From NCBI GenBank assembly GCA_018263405.1, contig JAANXG010000088.1:1-10886 (forward strand): a DNA stretch of 10,886 bases. The letters run 5' to 3'. The stretch comes from Gammaproteobacteria bacterium. Its GTDB lineage: Bacteria > Pseudomonadota > Gammaproteobacteria > Arenicellales > JAANXG01. Below the pieces are notes generated by a model that saw nothing but the letters and a program-made list of their open reading frames with translations, made no database searches and was not told the DNA's origin. Each line of letters starts with the position of its first letter. Position 1 is the stretch's first letter. Of this stretch, positions 7,525 to 10,886 are shown one piece after another. Position numbers and translations under genes: made by a program.

Positions 7525-7552
7525 TAGGGACAACGTTGTCGGTACAAAGTTC
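7525..7552 (-). promoter_or_regulatory. Sigma-E-type promoter of rpoE
   Basis: On the minus strand, GAACTT (7552-7547) is followed by a 16-base spacer and TCCCTA (7530-7525). This fits the known sigma-E/AlgU pattern (GAACTT, 16-17 bases, TC-rich -10). An A-run (AAAAAAC) about 25 bases upstream resembles the A/T tracts often seen above sigma-E promoters. The predicted transcription start is near 7518, giving a leader of about 40 bases. A perfect 12-base palindrome, GACAACGTTGTC (7529-7540), covers much of the spacer and touches the -10. Confidence 0.7.
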
Positions 7553-7589
7553 GAGCAAAATCACCTGAGCAAGGGGTTTTTTAGTGTTA

Positions 7590-7618
7590 TAGGAAGATGG
7601 GGCGCCAGCCGGTATAAT
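7590..7618 (+). promoter_or_regulatory. Probable sigma-70 promoter of nadB
   Basis: A perfect -10 TATAAT lies at 7613-7618. The hexamer 17 bases upstream (TAGGAA, 7590-7595) is a poor -35, so activity may be modest or depend on an activator. Transcription would start near 7625, with a leader of about 38 bases before the nadB ATG. GAGG (7651-7654) is 8 bases before that ATG and supports the chosen start. Confidence 0.5.
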
Positions 7619-7662
7619 AACGAAAATCGACTGCTTTCGCTTTACCGTTTGAGGCCCCGCGC

Positions 7663-9336
7663 ATGCCCAACACACGCCGGAATCGAGTCTTAATCGTCGG
7701 TGCGGGTCTCGCCGGTGTGAGCCTGGCCCTGCGCTTGGCGCAGGAAGGCATCGCCGTGACCGTACTGGCAAAAAAAGGTCTGACCGAGGGTTCCAGCCTC
7801 TACGCACAAGGCGGTATTGCCGCCGCGCTGTCAAAACGAGATTCCTTCGAATCCCACATCCAGGACACACTGGACGCCGGTGCCGGGTTGTGCCGCAAAC
7901 GAGTCGTCGAATTTATCGTGCGACAAGGCCCCGAGAATATCCAGTGGCTCATCGAGCAGGGCGTCGAGTTCAGCCGGTTCACCGACGAAACCCGCGTTAA
8001 TCAATATCACCTCAACCGCGAAGGGGGACACAGTCACCGTCGCGTGATCCATTCCCGTGACGCTACCGGCAAGGCAGTGGAAACGACCCTCGAAGGGCGG
8101 GCGCGCCAATCTCCCAACATCGTCGTGCTGGAAAACCACATTGCCGTGGATGTGATCAACTCGCGGCGCCCCGGCGTCGAGCCCCCGACACGCTGCCTGG
8201 GTGTCTATGCCCTCGACCTCCGAAGTGGAAAGGTCAAAACAATTGGCGCGGACTTCGTGGTCCTGGCCACAGGCGGTGCGAGCAAGTCCTACTTGTACAC
8301 CAGCAACCCGGATACCTCCACCGGCGACGGTATCGCCATGGCCTGGCGCTCCGGCTGCCGCGTCGCGGATATGGAATTCGTTCAGTTTCATCCCACCTGC
8401 CTCTTCCACCCACGGGCCAAGACATTGCTCATCTCGGAAACCGTTCGGGGGGAAGGCGGCAAGCTATCGCTACCGGATGGAACCCAGTTCATGGCAGCCC
8501 ACGATTCCAGAGCGGAATTGGCGCCGCGCGATATCGTCGCCCGGGCAATCGACTACGAAATGAAGCGTCACGGGGTCGAACACGTCAACTTGGATATCAG
8601 CCACAAATCTCCCGAATTTATCCGGGAACATTTTCCGAACTTGTATCAACTGTGCAAGCGTTACGGCTATGACATGACTCAGGCACCGATACCCGTCGTC
8701 CCCGCGGCCCACTATACCTGCGGTGGAGTGTTGACGGATATCCAGGGCCGTACCGATCTGCCGGGGCTGTATGCCATCGGCGAAAGTGCCTGGACAGGCC
8801 TGCACGGCGCTAACCGCCTGGCGAGTAATTCACTACTGGAATGTCTGGTGCTGGCCCAGTCCGCCGGCGCCGACATCGCCCGGCAGCTCGATGAATTCGA
8901 CGCTCCCGGCATGGAGCTTGCGGCGTGGGACGAGAGCCTCGTGACGGACCCCGACGAACAAATCGTGGTATCCCATAACTGGGACGAGCTGCGGCGCTTT
9001 ATGTGGGATTACGTCGGCATCGTCCGGACAACCAAACGACTGCAGCGTGCCCATCATCGCATCGACCTGTTGAAAGAGGAAATCAAGGATTACTACAGTA
9101 ATTTCCGGATCAGCAACGATCTGGTGGAACTCCGCAATTTATTGGCCGTTGCCGAGTTGACGGTATTGTGCGCACTGGAACGGCGGGAAAGCCGCGGCCT
9201 GCACTATACACTCGACTATCCTCAGCCCAATGACACCGGGTATGCCCGGGACACGGTGCTAACGCCTAAGAACTTCGTAGGGCGCCACAACGGCCCCTTA
9301 TGGCATGGCCCGGTACGAGTCGGGAATCGTTCGTGA
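7663..9336 (+). CDS. nadB: L-aspartate oxidase
   Basis: FAD-dependent cytoplasmic enzyme that oxidises L-aspartate to iminoaspartate. NadA then condenses iminoaspartate with dihydroxyacetone phosphate to quinolinate for NAD synthesis. The 557-residue protein begins with the dinucleotide fold GAGLAG (13-18). It continues with the FAD contact region GSSLYAQGGIAAAL (43-56), NREGGHSHRR with Glu120 (118-127), the substrate region FVQFHPTCL with His243, and SRAELAPRDIVARAI with Arg289. HYTCGG carries His350, and GLYAIGESAWTGLHGANRLASNSLLE ends the flavin domain. These match E. coli Glu121, His244, Arg290 and His351. This, with the extended C-terminal helical region, separates it from succinate dehydrogenase flavoprotein. 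It is divergent from rpoE, as in Pseudomonas, and overlaps ygfZ by 4 bases. nadA is not in the window. Confidence 0.97.
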   Translation: MPNTRRNRVLIVGAGLAGVSLALRLAQEGIAVTVLAKKGLTEGSSLYAQGGIAAALSKRDSFESHIQDTLDAGAGLCRKRVVEFIVRQGPENIQWLIEQGVEFSRFTDETRVNQYHLNREGGHSHRRVIHSRDATGKAVETTLEGRARQSPNIVVLENHIAVDVINSRRPGVEPPTRCLGVYALDLRSGKVKTIGADFVVLATGGASKSYLYTSNPDTSTGDGIAMAWRSGCRVADMEFVQFHPTCLFHPRAKTLLISETVRGEGGKLSLPDGTQFMAAHDSRAELAPRDIVARAIDYEMKRHGVEHVNLDISHKSPEFIREHFPNLYQLCKRYGYDMTQAPIPVVPAAHYTCGGVLTDIQGRTDLPGLYAIGESAWTGLHGANRLASNSLLECLVLAQSAGADIARQLDEFDAPGMELAAWDESLVTDPDEQIVVSHNWDELRRFMWDYVGIVRTTKRLQRAHHRIDLLKEEIKDYYSNFRISNDLVELRNLLAVAELTVLCALERRESRGLHYTLDYPQPNDTGYARDTVLTPKNFVGRHNGPLWHGPVRVGNRS

Positions 9337-10376
9337 CCGAAACCTGGAGAGAATTCCTGGAAGGCCAGGGCCTGACTATCGGCCCGGATGGCCACTCGCA
9401 CACCAGCAGCGAAAACATTGATACTTTTCAAGAACTTACCGGTGACACCCTCTGCGATTTGAGCCATACGACCCAGGTCAGCGCCGGCGGTGATGACGCG
9501 GAGGATTTTTTGCAGAATCAACTTACCAACGACCTGCAGTCACTGGGCAAAGAGGAAAGCCTGCTGGCTGGTTACTGCAACGCCAAGGGCCGGTTGATCT
9601 GTATATTTCGGATCTGGCGGAATGGCGACGGGTTCCTGATACAGATGCCTCGGGACATTCACGAGGCGTCGATCGATCGGTTGCGCAAATACGTCCTGCG
9701 CGCCAAAGTGCAATTCTCGGCGGATCGGGAGCCGATCGCGTTCGGCATCTGCGGTAAAACCGCCGCCAAAGGTCTTGAATCCATTATTGGCCGGCTGCCC
9801 AAACGTGAAAATGCGCTGACGCGCGGCGATGACTTTTATGTCATGCGATTACCCGGCGGGGGCCGCCCGCGGTTCCAGATAGGCGGTTCCATAAGTTCTT
9901 GTACTACGGCCTGGAACAAGCTTACCCAGCACGCCACCGTGGGGGGCTCGTGGACCTGGGCGCGTTTGGACATTCTGGCCGGAATTCCCAACATTACCCT
10001 GAACACCATGGAGTCATTTATTCCTCAAATGGTCAATTTGGACCTGTTGGGCGTTGTGAATTTTAAAAAAGGCTGTTACCCCGGACAAGAGATCGTCGCG
10101 CGCATGCACTACCTCGGCAATCTCAAGCAACGCATGGCGAGGTTCCGGGTTAACGACGAAGACCGCCCACAGCCCGGGGACCGTGTTTATACACAAAACA
10201 AAACCGTGCCCACCGGCACGGTTGTCGACGCCCAGTCCGCGACCGGCTCGAGCTGGGATCTTCTGGCGGTGGCACGCATCGCCGATATCGATCGGCATAC
10301 ACTGTGTCTGAAGAACGCCCACGGACCCGTGCTGTTTCAACACGATCTACCGTATTCCGCGGTCGCCGCTGAATAA
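9333..10376 (+). CDS. ygfZ: YgfZ-type folate-binding protein (Fe-S enzyme maintenance)
   Basis: Tetrahydrofolate-binding protein of the GcvT-like family that helps maintain Fe-S enzymes such as MiaB. The diagnostic motif is KGCYPGQE, whose cysteine is residue 248 counted from the GTG start. It lies in FKKGCYPGQEIVARMHYLG, the YgfZ signature. Upstream, FLQNQLTNDLQSL and the following YCNAKGRLICIFRIWRNGDGF match the usual N-terminal segments. Length is 347 residues against about 326 in E. coli, with an N-terminal extension of about 35 residues before the conserved part. I chose GTG 9333 because it overlaps the nadB TGA as GTGA, a common coupled arrangement, with GGGA upstream. An in-frame ATG at 9300 would add 11 residues and a 37-base overlap. 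The sdhE gene often found near ygfZ is absent here. Confidence 0.92.
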   Translation: MTETWREFLEGQGLTIGPDGHSHTSSENIDTFQELTGDTLCDLSHTTQVSAGGDDAEDFLQNQLTNDLQSLGKEESLLAGYCNAKGRLICIFRIWRNGDGFLIQMPRDIHEASIDRLRKYVLRAKVQFSADREPIAFGICGKTAAKGLESIIGRLPKRENALTRGDDFYVMRLPGGGRPRFQIGGSISSCTTAWNKLTQHATVGGSWTWARLDILAGIPNITLNTMESFIPQMVNLDLLGVVNFKKGCYPGQEIVARMHYLGNLKQRMARFRVNDEDRPQPGDRVYTQNKTVPTGTVVDAQSATGSSWDLLAVARIADIDRHTLCLKNAHGPVLFQHDLPYSAVAAE

Positions 10377-10496
10377 ACTCGCAGCAACGGAACTCATAAT
10401 GTAATTTCTAAAAGTCCGCGCAATGTGGGGAGTTATTGAACTTACCTCGTAATTGGGTAACTCGATAATCCGGTCAAGGGTGTGGGGGCAAGTTAA
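10377..10496. other. Convergent ygfZ-ftsB intergenic region
   Basis: These 120 bases lie between two converging genes. I find no GC-rich stem followed by a T-run on either strand. There is a 6-base inverted repeat, GAGTTA (10430-10435) and TAACTC (10458-10463), too weak and widely spaced to call a terminator. The stretch also contains one copy of the repeat that recurs at the ftsB start. Confidence 0.5.
10399..10431 (+). repeat. Repeat copy A (downstream of ftsB)
   Basis: Three blocks appear in order: ATGTAATTTCT (10399-10409), AAAAGTCCG (10410-10418) and ATGTGGGGA (10423-10431). The same blocks occur in the same order and orientation at 10812-10858, with 2 and 16 extra bases between them. 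The 29 shared bases in matched order are unlikely to be chance. Confidence 0.65.
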
Positions 10497-10811
10497 TTAT
10501 TCCGCGTCTTCGGGCCGAGGATTCCCATCTTCTATGACCTGATAGAACTCCTCACCTTTTTTAATCATACCCAGCCGAGCCCGTGCTCGTTCTTCCAAGG
10601 CATCTGTCCCGTGCTTCAAGTCGAAGACTTCCGCCTGTAGCTGCCGATTGCGAGTTGTCAAACGCTCGTTCACTTTTATCTGTGCCTTAACCTGATCCTT
10701 CAGCTGCCAATAACGGATTAGACCGAAATCTCCCAACCACAAGCCGAACTGAAGGCCCGCAAACAGGGCAATCAGCACGGCGAGGGATAGTTTTGCGAAC
10801 GGGCCCGGCAT
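10497..10811 (-). CDS. ftsB: Cell division protein FtsB
   Basis: Small bitopic inner-membrane protein of the FtsQ-FtsB-FtsL divisome complex, which signals activation of septal peptidoglycan synthesis. The 104-residue product (E. coli 103) has a short N-terminus and one membrane segment (about residues 5-25, ending in GLQFGLWLGD, where E. coli FtsB has LQYSLWFGK). A coiled coil covers about 29-64, followed by the family motif ALEERARARLGMIKKGEEFY (67-86) and an acidic tail. An upstream in-frame ATG at 10841 would add 10 residues, but 10811 gives the family's usual N-terminus. Neither start has a strong Shine-Dalgarno. Upstream sequence, where eno often lies, is outside the window. ispD, the usual downstream neighbour, is replaced by the convergent ygfZ. 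Confidence 0.94.
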   Translation of the reverse strand: MPGPFAKLSLAVLIALFAGLQFGLWLGDFGLIRYWQLKDQVKAQIKVNERLTTRNRQLQAEVFDLKHGTDALEERARARLGMIKKGEEFYQVIEDGNPRPEDAE

Positions 10812-10858
10812 ATGTAATTTCTCAAAAAGTCCGAGAAACATTGGCGATCATGTGGGGA
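10812..10858 (+). repeat. Repeat copy B (ftsB 5' leader)
   Basis: Contains ATGTAATTTCT (10812-10822), AAAAGTCCG (10825-10833) and ATGTGGGGA (10850-10858), the same blocks as copy A. On the coding (minus) strand of ftsB this is the sequence immediately before the chosen ATG. A 6-base inverted repeat, TTTCTC and GAGAAA, lies within it (about 10838-10818) and could form a small hairpin in the ftsB leader. Confidence 0.65.
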
Positions 10859-10886
10859 TAAGGTTGTCTTTCAGGGACGCTGTGAG

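Noticed and set aside
6820..7527. 235-codon plus-strand open frame over rpoE
   Set aside because: It is antisense to a clear sigma factor and crosses both its flanks; no domain or Shine-Dalgarno supports it.
7569..7583. Plus-strand GGGG plus TTTTTT run as an intrinsic terminator
   Set aside because: There is no complementary stem upstream of the T-run; it is better read as the minus-strand A-tract above the sigma-E promoter.
7469..7870. 133-codon minus-strand open frame upstream of rpoE
   Set aside because: It spans the divergent promoters and antisense nadB; the composition is Arg/Pro rich with no family resemblance.
7831..8409. 192-codon minus-strand open frame inside nadB
   Set aside because: It is antisense to NadB, whose active-site residues are all present; a shadow of GC-rich coding sequence.
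9300..9332. ATG start for ygfZ at 9300
   Set aside because: It would overlap nadB by 37 bases and adds residues not typical of the family; the GTGA overlap at 9333 is the better start.
10438..10461. GAACTT on the plus strand as a second sigma-E promoter
   Set aside because: The nearest TC-type -10 is 18 bases away, and it would drive transcription antisense into ftsB with no gene downstream in the window.
10812..10841. ATG start for ftsB at 10841
   Set aside because: It adds 10 residues before the normal FtsB N-terminus, lies in the repeat copy, and has no Shine-Dalgarno.
10848..10886. Possible C-terminus of an upstream minus-strand gene (12 open codons then TGA)
   Set aside because: It is too short, a second frame is also open for a similar distance, and it does not resemble the end of enolase, the usual neighbour.

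Overview
The window is a stretch of ordinary chromosomal core genes from a gammaproteobacterium with moderate-to-high GC. Protein similarity and gene order recall the Pseudomonas algU (rpoE)-muc / lepA-lepB-rnc region and its divergent neighbour nadB. The genus cannot be named from the sequence. I see no mobile elements, tRNA or rRNA genes, CRISPR arrays or phage genes. No gene-free stretch exceeds about 190 bases.

Layout, left to right. A minus-strand block reads leftward from about 7550 to 1: rpoE (sigma-E), rseA/mucA (anti-sigma), rseB/mucB (periplasmic regulator), a MucD/DegP-type periplasmic protease, then lepA (EF4), lepB (signal peptidase I), a DUF4845 membrane protein and rnc (RNase III, cut by the window edge). 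A 186-base divergent region (7477-7662) separates this block from a plus-strand pair, nadB and a ygfZ-type folate-binding protein. These share a 4-base stop/start overlap. At the right end, minus-strand ftsB converges on ygfZ across about 120 noncoding bases.

How it fits together. rpoE-rseA-rseB-mucD is an envelope-stress module. RseA holds sigma-E at the inner membrane, RseB guards RseA in the periplasm, and the protease handles misfolded envelope proteins. A sigma-E-type promoter (GAACTT-N16-TCCCTA) precedes rpoE, which suggests autoregulation. A strong intrinsic terminator-like hairpin lies between mucD and lepA, only about 30 bases before the lepA start. It separates, or attenuates transcription into, the translation/secretion/RNA-processing group lepA-lepB-DUF4845-rnc. 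nadB (first step of NAD synthesis) and ygfZ (Fe-S enzyme maintenance) form a separate operon.

The window does not hold an obviously new system. The points worth a second look are regulatory or architectural: the lepA-leader hairpin, an unusually long rpoE-rseA gap with a direct repeat, a palindrome inside the sigma-E promoter, repeated sequence on both sides of ftsB, and the absence of mucC and sdhE from places where relatives often have them.
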